A program made the translations under genes and the position numbers. The notes under the pieces were generated by a model. The model did no database searches and was not told the DNA's origin. It saw nothing but the letters and a program-made list of their open reading frames with translations. Positions 1 to 9,397 of a DNA stretch of 64,000 nucleotides are shown piece after piece; the stretch's first letter is position 1, and every line of letters begins with the position of its first letter. The stretch is from Bradyrhizobium sp. sBnM-33 (GTDB lineage: Bacteria; Pseudomonadota; Alphaproteobacteria; Rhizobiales; Xanthobacteraceae): positions 3,968,001 to 4,032,000 of the forward strand of contig NZ_CP136624.1 in NCBI RefSeq assembly GCF_032917945.1, written 5' to 3'.

Positions 1-7
1 AGCTTGA

Positions 8-415
8 GCAATTCTCCAGGAGATCGCTGCGGAGGTCGTAACCTCCGCCGAGATCATTTGCCGCGAAAGCTGTATCCACAAATTTGAGTGGCGCATACGA
101 CGCAAAGCAACACTGGAAGAGGATGCTCGCAAACGCGAATTGCAAATCGAACGCGAAGAGCAAGAATATCGAGAGCGAGTTGAACAGGCAAAGATCGATC
201 GCCTGCTTGATGAAGCCGTTGCGTTGCGACAAGCGATGGATATCCGCGCTTATGTTGATGCCGTGAGAGCTGTTCTCGCTCACGAAACCACTTCGATTTC
301 GGCGGAGAAATTGGAGCGGTGGTCGAAATGGGCGCTTGCCGCAGCAGATCACATTGATCCCGTGAGAAATGCCCATTTTATAAGGGCTTTTGAGATTGAC
401 GGTGACCCGAATTAA
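8..415 (+). pseudogene. C-terminal remnant of a coiled-coil hypothetical protein
   Basis: The reading frame is open and protein-like from position 8 to the TAA at 413-415, but an in-frame TGA lies at 5-7. No ATG, GTG or TTG occurs before TTG at 140. The 135 visible residues are rich in Arg, Glu and Lys and include a charged helical stretch typical of a coiled coil (EEQEYRERVEQAKIDR). The charged helix begins before the TTG at 140, so that codon is unlikely to be the true start. The likeliest reading is the 3' end of a longer gene that is frameshifted or cut upstream. No function can be assigned. Confidence 0.45.
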
Positions 416-1579
416 ATGGGGATGCAATGTGGGGCTTTCAGAACGCGATATAGATAACATAATAAATACAAATGCTTACAGAAATAGTTGGCGGAAGGGG
501 CCGCCGCAGTGGTAGACCTGTTATTGTGAAAACCTTAATACAAAGACTTAGTTAGCCGCGTCAGCGCATCTGCAAAGTGCGGGCTCAGCCCCAGGCCAAC
601 TGAGCTTGCCAAAGGAAAGCAAGCAGGGGCTACCCGCCAGGCACAACAGAATTCGACCCTGTCACCCGAAACTGTCTCCCAGATTCTCTTGCCTTGCGGC
701 ATGGCGTCAATCTCATCTCTTTCGGCCGCGTCTTGCGAAGGTCTTGACCACGGGCAACTCTTAAGCACAGCCTCGTGCCAGGCACTTCAGAGTGCGATTG
801 AGACGTCGGCTAATGGGCAACATCTGCCAAGCCTTGTCGTGGTCGAAGCGATCTACTGTTATTAATTGGTGCCATCATCACCCCAATCGCGGGCTCGCGA
901 CGTGTGCCCGCGAGAGTAGAAAGATGCATAAGAGCCGTCGCTGACTCAACCCAGCGACGGCTTTTAAGTGTGGCGCTGGCCGAGAGCGCAAATTCCCTGC
1001 GACTTTCGTTCTTCTGCCCTTACGGGAAGGTTCAGGTTTCTCAACCCGACGGAATTCAGGAACTGACCGGAGACAGCGTTGCGGCTGTCGTCCCACTGTT
1101 GCTCATCGCTTCTAAACGCGGCTTTCGCTAAGTTACACGCACGGATGGCTGCAGCGGCCGAGCAATTCTGGCATCGCTGCAAAGCGATTTCTTACCGAGA
1201 TGGGCTGGTTCACTCAGCAAGGGGATCAAGAGCGATCGCGCAAACAGCTACCAAGAGCGATACTGAAATCCAATAGTTTGTTCGCGCGCCAGGCTCTCTG
1301 CGTCACCCCAGATCTGGTTTCGTCAGGGTCCCTTGGCACGTCGCATCCATCGAAGTCCCGCTTCCATAATTGTAGGTCAGGAGGCACGCGGTATCGCACG
1401 GCGGAGTCTGATTAGCTAGTTCCCCGTTGGAACCGGATTAAGTGCATGGCCCCGTATGCGATACAGATTTCTGTTATTGAAAGGGCCCATATCACCTTTG
1501 AAACTTGCGAATAAGCAGATAAAGAGTTGTGTCGTTCGTCTATTCGTTACAAACATTATTGAATTCGTAGGGAGCTAAC
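416..1579. other. Gene-poor stretch with one terminator hairpin
   Basis: No open frame here has convincing codon use or a ribosome-binding site. The only clear signal is the perfect 11-bp hairpin at 933-962, annotated separately. The stretch resembles decayed island DNA. Confidence 0.5.
933..965 (+). terminator. Perfect 11-bp hairpin followed by TTT
   Basis: AGCCGTCGCTG at 933-943 pairs perfectly with CAGCGACGGCT at 952-962 across an 8-nt loop, and TTT follows at 963-965. This is the shape of a rho-independent terminator. No convincing gene lies just upstream, so it may be left from a lost gene. Confidence 0.6.
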
Positions 1580-1942
1580 ATGATTACGATAGTCCCGCGG
1601 ACCGCAGGTCTGCGAGGCGCAGGGCGGGTTGAAGATCCTAGTACAGCGGGCATTTCTGAAGGCGTTGAAGCATCTCAGCAATTCGACGGAATTGATTGGT
1701 CGGCAGCTGCTCCCTCCTGGGCTTCAATGATTACCGGCCTTGTTCTGCCGTCCCTTGCTGTAGTCGCCCTCGTTGTTTTCATCGATTACGCGCTGTGCTG
1801 GCTGTTTGGATCGTTAATTAATGATTCTTGGAGCGTGGCGCCTTGGCTGCTTCCGATGATGATGCTTCCGCTCGCGCTGATCTGCGCATTTGGCTGCGGT
1901 AAGATCTTCCTGCATCTGAATCGGCCGTTGCAAACTCGTTAA
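1580..1942 (+). CDS. Small two-TM hypothetical membrane protein
   Basis: A 120-residue protein with start ATG at 1580, preceded by a GGGAG ribosome-binding site at a usual distance. The first 45 residues look soluble. Two hydrophobic segments follow, at roughly residues 50-75 and 85-108, the second rich in Met, Leu and Pro. This suggests an inner-membrane protein with both ends on the same side. I do not recognise the family. Its neighbours are gene-poor DNA, so context gives no role. The good start signal and clean hydrophobic pattern argue that it is a real gene. Confidence 0.6.
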   Translation: MITIVPRTAGLRGAGRVEDPSTAGISEGVEASQQFDGIDWSAAAPSWASMITGLVLPSLAVVALVVFIDYALCWLFGSLINDSWSVAPWLLPMMMLPLALICAFGCGKIFLHLNRPLQTR

Positions 1943-2603
1943 ATCGACCCTGTTGGTTCTCCGAGTTTTTGCGCCCCAGCGCCGGGGGTCGAGCAACGAG
2001 CGATCGGCGGGGGTGGTCGGGTTGTGTAGCCGATGTCCGTTGTGGCGAGGTGCGCGGCATGGGCCGCGGGGGTACCGTATTTCGGCGACGAGGGAGGCCG
2101 CCGAATATTGCTGTCGGCGATCAGTCAACGATCTTGCGTGAGCGTCCTCAAGATCGAAGAACAGGCTCTCGTTGGGTAGTTCATCGCGCATCCGGCTATC
2201 GCTCGATGAAGCCGTTTTGCATCAACTTTCCGGTTCGATGAAGTGCCAGTCGATGTGTCCTTGCTCCGGGCGAGCATGGCGTTGCAGGTGAACTCAGTGG
2301 CATGGAAATCGAGAAGATCCTCCCTGTAGAGGAGACGATCGCGCGCGCCGGTGAGGACGACGAGGATGCCAGTTGTGGGCAACGACACCCTTAGGGAAGA
2401 TAGGCGAATTCCTCCCGAGCAGCGCCTCTCAAGGATCAGGACATGCAGAAGGGCCGGCGTACGGAAAACGGGCGGCTCGTGGTGCGCAGAGAAGTCGGTC
2501 TTGCGTGAAGTGCGAATGTGGACTGACGGACATTGAATGCAACGAGCCGACTCCTGCTCCACGTCACTTCACTCAGCTCCGGCTATGACATTGGAAATCT
2601 CCC
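1943..2603. other. No recognisable gene
   Basis: Several overlapping frames are open here on both strands, but none has a good start signal or a recognisable product. I see no hairpin or repeat of note. Probably decayed coding DNA. Confidence 0.4.
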
Positions 2604-3761
2604 ATGGGTACAGAAATAAAGCCTTATCGCATTTCGGTCGGCGATGACGTCCTTGACGATCTTAGGTCGCGGCTGCGCAACACGCGCTGGCCGGAAGCCG
2701 AACTGGTCGACGACTGGAGCCAGGGCGCACCGCTGAAATGGATCAAGGGCATTTGCAGCTACTGGGCTGAGGAGTACGATTGGCGCGGACGCGAGGCGCG
2801 GCTCAATCGTTTTGCGCAGTTCACCACCGAGATCGACGGGCTCGACATTCATTTCCTGCACGTTCGCTCGCCGCACCCGGAAGCGATGCCGTTGCTCATC
2901 ACGCATGGTTGGCCGGGCTCGGTGGTCGAGTTTCACAAGGTGATCGAGCCTTTGACCGATCCGACCGCGCATGGCGGTAACGCCGCTGACGCCTTTCACG
3001 TCGTTTGCCCGTCACTGCCGGGCTTTGGCTTCTCCGAGAAGCCGAAGACAACCGGGTGGGGCGTCGATCGTATTGCATCGAGCTGGGCGGTGCTGATGAA
3101 TCGCCTTGGATATGGGCGATACGGTGCGCAGGGCGGCGATTGGGGTTCGGCGATCACCACCGCGATCGGTGCACAGGACGCCGAACATTGCGCTGGCATT
3201 CATATCACGCTCGCGATGTCGGCGCGACCCAACGTGGAGGGGCAGCCCACGCCAGAGGAAGAGCGCGCGCTGAAGAGCATTCAGTATTACGCCGATTGGG
3301 ATTCTGGATATTCCAAGCAGCAATCGACCCGACCGCAAACACTCGGTTACGCTTTGACGGATTCGCCAAGTGGGCAGGCTGCGTGGATTCTGGAAAAATT
3401 CTTGGCCTGGACCGATTGCGACGGACATCCCGAAAACATCCTTGGCCACGATGAACTGCTCGACAACGTCATGCTCTATTGGGTGACGGCGACTGCCGCC
3501 TCCTCAGCTCGCTTGTACTGGGAGAGTTTCGGGCCGAAGCGCCGGACGCCTCACAAGGTGACGGTGCCGACCGGTGTTGCCGCCTTTCCCAAGGAGATCG
3601 TCACGCCGGTACGAAAGTGGATGGAAGCGAGCTATACGAACATCCAGCACTGGAGCGAAATGCCGAAGGGCGGTCACTTCGCGGCTTTCGAGCAGCCGGA
3701 CCTGTTCGTGCGGGAGGTACGGGAGTTCTTCAGGACATTGCCTAAACCGCCGGTTTCATAA
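2604..3761 (+). CDS. Epoxide hydrolase (alpha/beta hydrolase with EHN domain)
   Basis: A 385-residue epoxide hydrolase of the microsomal-like family, expected to open epoxides to vicinal diols by an Asp-ester mechanism. Residues 1-110 match the N-terminal EHN region. The oxyanion-hole motif HGWPGS is near residue 100, and the nucleophile elbow GGDWGS near residue 178 carries the catalytic Asp. The distal GGHFAAFEQPDLF supplies the catalytic His. Length is normal and no residue is obviously missing. The ribosome-binding site is weak. It stands alone among decayed DNA, so it is probably a cargo gene for detoxification or catabolism. Family assignment is firm; the substrate is unknown. Confidence 0.9.
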   Translation: MGTEIKPYRISVGDDVLDDLRSRLRNTRWPEAELVDDWSQGAPLKWIKGICSYWAEEYDWRGREARLNRFAQFTTEIDGLDIHFLHVRSPHPEAMPLLITHGWPGSVVEFHKVIEPLTDPTAHGGNAADAFHVVCPSLPGFGFSEKPKTTGWGVDRIASSWAVLMNRLGYGRYGAQGGDWGSAITTAIGAQDAEHCAGIHITLAMSARPNVEGQPTPEEERALKSIQYYADWDSGYSKQQSTRPQTLGYALTDSPSGQAAWILEKFLAWTDCDGHPENILGHDELLDNVMLYWVTATAASSARLYWESFGPKRRTPHKVTVPTGVAAFPKEIVTPVRKWMEASYTNIQHWSEMPKGGHFAAFEQPDLFVREVREFFRTLPKPPVS

Positions 3762-4305
3762 TCAGTTCGGCTACGTCTGGCCCATTTTTTGACGCATCCC
3801 TGCAACGGGAAACAGAAGCGCCGTCGCGCATCGAATGCACGGCCGGGGCGGCGAGTTAGCGGCAAAGGTCGCTCTTTCGGCCTGTTTGTTGCATTTACCT
3901 TGGTCAAAACGGGGAGTGGACGATCACGATATCGAATCGTGCGACGTGAATTCGGAATGGCCCCTGCTCAACTTTCGCGACGATATCGGCTTCGGTCCGA
4001 AGTGGAGCCGGACAAAGGCTGAAATCTGCGAGACGACGGATCGTTTTACTGTCATTGGTCTGCAGGACTTCTCTGATATCTATCCGCTCCAGCTTTCCCT
4101 ATTGCCCGCGTGCTTAACGCATTCGATTGCGAGGCAATCTTTGCGGCTGGTGCAGTCGCGGTCATCTCGCCAGGAGCGGGCCGCATCGACAATGAAGACC
4201 GCGCGATATGGCAAGTCTGGAGTTCAACGAGTGGCGACGCCTTCTGTCCTCGCAACTGCATCGTCGTCACGGCCGCAAGGCGGGCTGATATGCCGCGCCG
4301 GCCGT
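3762..4305. other. No recognisable gene
   Basis: Frames on the plus strand are open for up to about 170 codons, but they lack start signals and familiar motifs, and several overlap. Nothing else stands out. Confidence 0.4.
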
Positions 4306-5256
4306 TTAGAGATACCAGGCGAGCACGGCCTTGAGTAGCGCGTTTTCGATTACTGGCAGCACAACGATCTGGTTCATGCCGGCGGCGCGGGCCAGCTGCG
4401 CCGCGATTGATTCATCGACCATCAGATGTCCGTTGATGGCGGGCATGCCCGTCGCCCAGGCGCCGCCGATGCTGCCTTCGCCTTTGCGTATCGTCTTTGA
4501 TGCATAGAGCGAGGCCAGATCGGCATTCTTGCTGCAATCGCCGGACTGAAACACTAGTTCCGTTCGCGACGGATCCGGCACCCAGATCTCAAAGCGTCTC
4601 GCGATCGGCGTTGCCTGCGCGGACAGAAAGGTCATGACCCAGGTCTGATCGGGCGGGGTCGTGTAGGGAATGCCGACGCCACAATTGATTCCGATTTCAC
4701 TCGCTTCCTCCCAACGGAGGAAACTCCTGGCATTATGCAGATCCTTGATGATGAGCGGCATGCCCGCCTTCCAGGCACGGCCGGGCAGGCCGAACCCTCG
4801 CGGGAATTTCGTATGCCGTGAATTGAACTCGAACATGTCGGCGGTGCCGTAGTAGCCGTCGACCAGTCCCATTTCGTGGGACTTCTCGGGATCGTTGTTC
4901 CAGAGCTCGATGGCGCCGACGTGCTCTCCGTCGTCGCCGCAGAACAGGACCATCACCGCCATCAGGAACTCACCGGCAAAGACCGGCAGCGCCACGCCGC
5001 AGGTCAATCCGGCTTCGAGCGCCTCGTCCGTGCGCTTGAAATAGGAGTTTGCGAATTTCGAGAGGATGACCGGATGGCCGCAGGCCCAGGCCTTGCCGGG
5101 GAGCCCTTCGTCATAGGCGAACAGCGCGTTCTCGCTAACAGCCCTGAACTCCGAATACTCGTCGCTGCAAAGACAGCCACCGAATTCCAGACGGGTGCGG
5201 GTTCGGTCGGGCACCCACAATTCAACCACGCGAATGAATGTCTTCATCGGACGCAC
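4306..5256 (-). CDS. Protein with tandem GAF-like domains
   Basis: A 316-residue soluble protein built from repeated GAF-like units. The phrase ELWVPD or EIWVPD followed by RT or SRT recurs near residues 12 and 222, with a weaker copy (IELWNND) near 117. Segments such as GLPGKAW, GLPGRAW and IGGAWATGMP follow the units, as do paired CGVALP and CGVGIP strands. GAF domains bind small ligands or chromophores and signal to a partner, but no output domain is present here. The start appears to be GTG with GGAG 6 nt upstream; an ATG three codons later is an alternative. It is monocistronic as far as can be seen. Ligand unknown. Confidence 0.75.
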   Translation of the reverse strand: MRPMKTFIRVVELWVPDRTRTRLEFGGCLCSDEYSEFRAVSENALFAYDEGLPGKAWACGHPVILSKFANSYFKRTDEALEAGLTCGVALPVFAGEFLMAVMVLFCGDDGEHVGAIELWNNDPEKSHEMGLVDGYYGTADMFEFNSRHTKFPRGFGLPGRAWKAGMPLIIKDLHNARSFLRWEEASEIGINCGVGIPYTTPPDQTWVMTFLSAQATPIARRFEIWVPDPSRTELVFQSGDCSKNADLASLYASKTIRKGEGSIGGAWATGMPAINGHLMVDESIAAQLARAAGMNQIVVLPVIENALLKAVLAWYL

Positions 5257-5367
5257 CTATCGCTCCGCCCGATATCAGCATCGGCTATTTGACGAGGGCA
5301 TGTGCGATCAAATTACAGGCAGGCGTCGCCCAAACATCGTGCGGAGGCGGTACCCCACGATAAATTT

Positions 5368-5690
5368 TCAGTCTCGATAGGACGGATCGGTACGATCGAG
5401 CTTGCGCAGCAGCGCCGGCCAGGCGAGCTCGCCGTTACGGGCGCTGTGGCCGGCTTTCGGCAGCATCGGCTCGTAGGTGTCCTCGAGAATGTTCTGCTGC
5501 GGATAGATCAGCTTGGTGTTGCAGGACAGTGCCATGACTTGCACCTTGGCAGGCGCGCTCGAGCCGGAACAGTAACATCGCGAGTGAAATTCGAATGCGC
5601 TATGGCATCCGTGAGGTGCACGCCATGACCGAAGGACGCTACTGGCTGATCGGCTCGAAACTGAAATGTGCCCACAATGGACATCAGCCC
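5368..5690 (-). pseudogene. Frameshifted 3' gene remnant, unidentified
   Basis: Two adjacent minus-strand frames each read as protein. The upstream one contains FGHGVHLTDAIAHSNFTRDV, and the downstream one contains VQVMALSCNTKLIYPQQNI and ends with a TGA at 5368-5370. They meet near 5550 in an Ala/Arg-rich stretch, which suggests a single frameshift in one gene. The 5' part is missing: upstream sequence turns into the H-NS pseudogene. I do not recognise the family. Confidence 0.4.
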
Positions 5691-5710
5691 GGTCTCAGCT
5701 AGCACCAAAC

Positions 5711-5982
5711 TCATCGGATCCGATAATCATCGAGGTTTCTTCCGGCCGCAATCAGTTCCGTAGCCAGCGCGGCTGATGCTGGCTATTCGGGTTTCGACAT
5801 TTCGGCTCAAACTTGGGGTAGGGCCACGTTGCTGGACGTCAGTAGAAGGATCACCGAACATGCGACCAAGCTCATCAAGTTGGTTTTGAAATTTGCGCTT
5901 TTTGTTCTCAACTTTCGATTAGGGACCTCAATGATCCTCTGGTGCAGGTCCCAAAACTTATCAAGCAATTTCGGTCGTTCAT
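5711..5982 (-). pseudogene. Decayed H-NS family gene
   Basis: This is a broken copy of the intact H-NS gene at 23650-23961. The start ATGAACGACCG at 5982 is shared, then a frameshift leads into WDLHQRIIEVPNRKL, matching WDLHQTIIEILNRKL of the intact copy. Further on, QNQLDELGRMFG, YPKFEPKCRNPN, PRWL and finally AAGRNLDDYRIR appear in three different frames. The H-NS DNA-binding signature (TWSGRG) is lost. At least three frame changes are needed, so the gene is dead. Confidence 0.75.
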
Positions 5983-6034
5983 GCCTCGTCAAGGAAACGA
6001 CGTGACTCGTTACGCAATGAAATACTAGCAAAGG

Positions 6035-6058
6035 AAAAGCCGCACCGAGGCGGCCTTT
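6035..6058 (-). terminator. GCCGC hairpin flanked by A and T runs
   Basis: AAAAGCCGC at 6035-6043 faces GCGGCCTTT at 6050-6058 across ACCGAG. The arrangement matches the hairpin at 24017-24038 upstream of the other H-NS copy, so the two regions share ancestry. Confidence 0.5.
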
Positions 6059-6303
6059 CAACATAAAAATGGTCGCGGCTTAGGCCAGAACAGTTCAGTC
6101 AATGAAGCCCGCGCGAAATAGTGGATTGACTGGGGGATTAGGCGGCACAGGGCGTATCTAACGAATTGCACAACATCCTCGATGATCAAATAGCACGCCA
6201 CATAGGCGAGCGCGGCAAAGATCAGCCAAATGTCAGCCACGCCGACAGCGGCATCATTTCCCAAGGTCGAATCAATGGTCCCCGGGCCAAAGGAAGCATC
6301 CAA
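6058..6303 (-). CDS. Possible one-TM small membrane protein
   Basis: An 81-residue frame starting at TTG with one hydrophobic segment at about residues 23-43 (VADIWLIFAALAYVACYLII) and a basic, aromatic C-terminus. Its end runs into the hairpin at 6035-6058, which hints that the original stop codon was lost or that the frame is fortuitous. No family recognised. Confidence 0.35.
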   Translation of the reverse strand: MDASFGPGTIDSTLGNDAAVGVADIWLIFAALAYVACYLIIEDVVQFVRYALCRLIPQSIHYFARASLTELFWPKPRPFLC

Positions 6304-6582
6304 CCGAAGCGCGAGTCTGGGAAACGCAAACTAGGTGACGCACCGACGTCTCTGCCGCTCCAAGCATTCGAGGTTGACCAACCTTAGCGCTGCACCGTAC
6401 CAACCGGGTGACTGGCGGTGCCAGAAGAGCCCAAAACGAAAAACCGCCCGAAGGCGATCGCTATGGAGATCCGATAGGGCCGACAAAGGTGCTCGTAAGG
6501 TGCGATGCACAACAGCTTTCGCTTGGCAACTCAGCCAATTCCGTCAAACTCACAGCTTGGGGGTCATGACGTGGGGACGATC

Positions 6583-6714
6583 ATGAGCATTCTGCAAACA
6601 GTGATACTGTCACTAATCTTATTGTGGACGCCTGGCATGTTGTTGGGGGCTTATCTCGTGATGGCAAGACCTTCGCATTTAGAAAATCCCGTTTCTCACG
6701 AGCCAGACCAATAG
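6583..6714 (+). CDS. Small single-span membrane protein
   Basis: A 43-residue frame with ATG at 6583 and a GGGGA ribosome-binding site 5 nt upstream. Residues 4-27 form one clear transmembrane helix, followed by a short polar tail. Proteins of this size and shape are common in rhizobial islands and are usually unnamed. An upstream start at 6505 is also open but lacks a ribosome-binding site. Confidence 0.5.
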   Translation: MSILQTVILSLILLWTPGMLLGAYLVMARPSHLENPVSHEPDQ

Positions 6715-6818
6715 CGATAACCAGCCGAGCATGGCTAAAATAGCGATGAGAAATTTAGCCATCTTCCAACGCCTGCGGCGTCGGATCCGCGCATAAATCC
6801 TCCGCTCAAGGCCTTCGG

Positions 6819-6952
6819 TTACGCCGAAACCTCATATTCAAAAGCAACTTGGGATCGTTTCACTCGAACCAAGTTCCAGCGGAGCTTGCATTTGCGAGCA
6901 CCTTGAACTGGTCGGTCTCCGACTGCTCTTCGGCATAAATCAGCACGGTCAT
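6819..6952 (-). pseudogene. Decayed copy of a ~45-aa protein ending in VAFEYEVSA
   Basis: Starts MTVLIYAEEQSETDQFKV and reads to GTWFE before a TGA. Beyond it the next frame gives NDP and then, after one more frame change, VAFEYEVSA with a stop at 6819-6821. From memory of rhizobial genomes the intact form is a protein of about 50 residues ending WF..NDPEGVAFEYEVLE; that comparison is recall, not a search. One nonsense codon and one frameshift make this copy dead. Confidence 0.5.
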
Positions 6953-7451
6953 TTGGGTCAAATACTCAGAAACGCATGGGATGATCTCGACCAGAGCCGT
7001 TATCCAAGCCCAACCAGCGCGAAAGCAATAGCGAATGTGCGGAAGCCGAGCCCAGCTCAAAACCCGGCGCATTTATACTTTCGAAGCAATCTGTCGGTCT
7101 CGCGCGCTGGTGCCGTTTTATTCACGGGCGTCGACCGCAGTTCTCTCCGGCCTTTGGATGGCTATTTATTCGCTCCGCTCGGTCCCCCGCAGTCAGTCTG
7201 AGCTTGTAGGCATTCAAAAGACAGGGCCAAAGAAAGTGGCCAGGCAACGCCGTGCACGCCGCTAAGACGGAAATTGCGAGACGCAATTCTGTGCGGATGT
7301 TGCATGAGCTGATGCTGGTTGTCGAGCTAAGCGGGCCAGGATGATGGCGGGGATCTAAGTTATGCGAGCGCCGAACCGCAGCCACGTCCGGGCGTTTACG
7401 GAGTCAGGGAAAAAGCATCATTGGGGGCCGGCGAAAGCTCAAGAGAGACCA

Positions 7452-7541
7452 ATGACAGTCTGGATCTACATCATTACCTACAAGCACTCTTCATCGGAAG
7501 ATACGTGCACGGACGATCGCCGACAATGGATGACAGCCTCG
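7452..7541 (+). pseudogene. 5' fragment of the same MTVWIY small-protein family
   Basis: ATG at 7452 with GAGAG upstream opens MTVWIYIITYKHSSSED, close to the start of the minus-strand copy at 6952 (MTVLIY). The resemblance ends after about 20 residues and the frame then runs into the terminator of the duplicated segment at 7540. Probably a 5' remnant. Confidence 0.35.
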
Positions 7542-8020
7542 ATGGAGGGCCGCCTGGGGCGGTCTCTTAATCATCCCCTCTACTCTATCCCGGTTAGACG
7601 CCACGCCGCAACTGGATCAGCGATAAGTCGACCCGCAATCCCAAGCGGCTTCCCGGTGGCCCCTCGCGCGTTTCAATTGGGGGGAGCTATCCCAACTCTG
7701 CTGGTTCGAGTTCAATGCTGCGGATCGGCACGTCGTCCGGCGACTTCCTACCGTCCCACACCACGATCGCGGTAGCTTTGTTGGCGGTGATGCCCTCGAC
7801 CACTCCGCGCCGATCTTTCCAGTCAACTTGCCCGGGCACTTGTTGTTGTTGAACGCGGCTGCGACGCGCCCTGTGATCTCAACCCGGTCCCCTCGCTTGA
7901 CCATCTTCAGTCCTTTAGGCGGTGCCCATGCACTATCGGAACACTTGTTCCAGCTTTGTGGTTGGCGCCCGTAATAGGGTCTTAAGCGCCAAATTTGCCG
8001 AGTTTCTGTCCTTTAAATTA
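7540..8020 (-). repeat. Inverted duplication, copy A
   Basis: Read on the minus strand this segment matches 13631-14173 on the plus strand nearly base for base. It holds a promoter-proximal stretch (GGACAGAAACTC), the MVKRGD reading frame and a GCCGCC-type terminator at the end. Copy A lacks about 60 nt that copy B has just before the start codon. The copies are about 5.6 kb apart in opposite orientation. Confidence 0.75.
7687..7904 (-). pseudogene. Frameshifted copy of the 72-aa MIKRGDRV protein
   Basis: MVKRGDRVEITGRVAAAFNN is almost identical to the start of the intact protein at 13813-14031. A one-base deletion in the CCCGGGCAAGTTGACTGG stretch shifts the frame, after which the residues no longer match. 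The original stop, TAG, survives at 7687-7689 in the old frame. Dead copy within the inverted duplication. Confidence 0.7.
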
Positions 8021-8490
8021 AAGCCGGTGCGGCATCGGCTTCCAACAACATGTCCGAAGGGCCTTCAAGGATTGGCGGGCGGCTTCGAGCTAACAAGCTA
8101 AGCCGGAACAGAAGCCCGGCAGGCCATGGGCGGCTCCTGCTGCAAAAAGATGGCGATGATGGACGGCATGCCTCCGACAAGTGACGGCGCATATTCCAGG
8201 AAATCGTTCGAACGGCCACAACCAGCCAAATACTCTCGGCACCGGTACGTAAGGGCCCGTTGCCTAATTCTGTTTTGTCCACTACCGGACAGACAGAAGT
8301 GACGGGTCTGCGATTGGAAGAGAGTGGGGCGCAGGGGCTGGCGCGGCGCGTGGGACCACCCCTAGCGAATCATCCGAGGGCACCCCTCCGAGATGGGAAA
8401 AATCGGCAATTTCGCTATTCCTATGGGAACGACTGTTTACGAAGCTCGTTGAGGCGGACCGCACCCGAGCGGCGTCTGGGAGCAAGTAAG

Positions 8491-8622
8491 ATGGATGTTC
8501 AGCAAAGCCAATCTGTTTACTTCAATATATCACCTGTTGAATGCCACGACCTTCTTCGGCGAATGGTGGAAGTTCTCGACGCTTCGCGCGACGATCGGAT
8601 CCCTAGAAGCAATCAGGAGTAA
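8491..8622 (+). CDS. Possible 43-aa soluble protein
   Basis: ATG at 8491 has GGGAG about 9 nt upstream. The product, beginning MDVQQSQSVYFNI and containing HDLLRRMVEVLDASRDD, looks like a short helical protein. No family recognised; could be chance. Confidence 0.3.
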   Translation: MDVQQSQSVYFNISPVECHDLLRRMVEVLDASRDDRIPRSNQE

Positions 8623-8695
8623 GACCCGGCAGCACGCTGGCAAGGCAGTTGAGCTTCATACTGTAGAGCTCAGATCATAGACTAAGGTCAGCCGT

Positions 8696-9034
8696 ATGGC
8701 GCAGCATGTCAAACAAGAGGATTCGGTGGGCGTATCCGTAGCTCGACCAAGCACTGGAGCGCCAGAGAGCTTTTCCAGGCGGCCACGGCCGTCAGTAGCA
8801 GACGACAATGTTTGTGACGGTCCTTGGCCGCTAGTTCCTTTCCCAGGGCTCTTATGCGCAGAAGGCGCCACTCCGCGGCCAGCTCAGGAAGGCCCTCGCT
8901 CCTCCTGGAGAGCGACATCGAGCAAGCTGGCGTTTGCCGCGACGGCATTAATTGCGATGTTCGGTTGGCTATATCTTCTTTGGCTGGCCGTGGTCAGCAG
9001 TGTGGAGAAGATCCTAAATTTTATTTCGTCGTGA
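8696..9034 (+). CDS. Hypothetical single-span membrane protein
   Basis: A 112-residue frame with ATG at 8696 and AAGG about 10 nt upstream. The first 75 residues are Pro- and Ser-rich and probably disordered. Residues about 77-103 form one hydrophobic helix (LAFAATALIAMFGWLYLLWL), and a short tail follows. The arrangement, with a disordered cytoplasmic part and a C-terminal anchor, is plausible for a real protein, but I do not recognise it. Confidence 0.45.
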   Translation: MAQHVKQEDSVGVSVARPSTGAPESFSRRPRPSVADDNVCDGPWPLVPFPGLLCAEGATPRPAQEGPRSSWRATSSKLAFAATALIAMFGWLYLLWLAVVSSVEKILNFISS

Positions 9035-9397
9035 AGACTATCAAGTTCACCTTGATAAATTGCGGAAAGGAGCCGCCGAATGTGCCCCGAATCCGGGAGC
9101 TCGCTACGGACAGCGCCAAACGCGAGGTGTTCGAGCGACAGTGCCGACCGCCTCAATCTGCAGGAATTCGAATAGAGCACGCCTTTCGGGAAAAAATGGA
9201 ACCCTGGAGTCCATTCTTTAGTAAGCCAATTTCTCAATGAAAAGTTGTTCGTCGCTGGGTGGTTCGGGTAAAGGTAAGCGACGTCATGACATCCGTCACG
9301 TTCTTTCAAATCAAATTAGACCCGCTCCTGACGGCGTACCATCAAGGAACCGTGAGACATCGACGTTGTTGACATAGCACAGTCCATTGAGGTTCTC

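Noticed and set aside
3835..4338. A 167-codon open frame on the plus strand
   Set aside because: No start signal, no recognisable motif and heavy overlap with other frames; likely chance.
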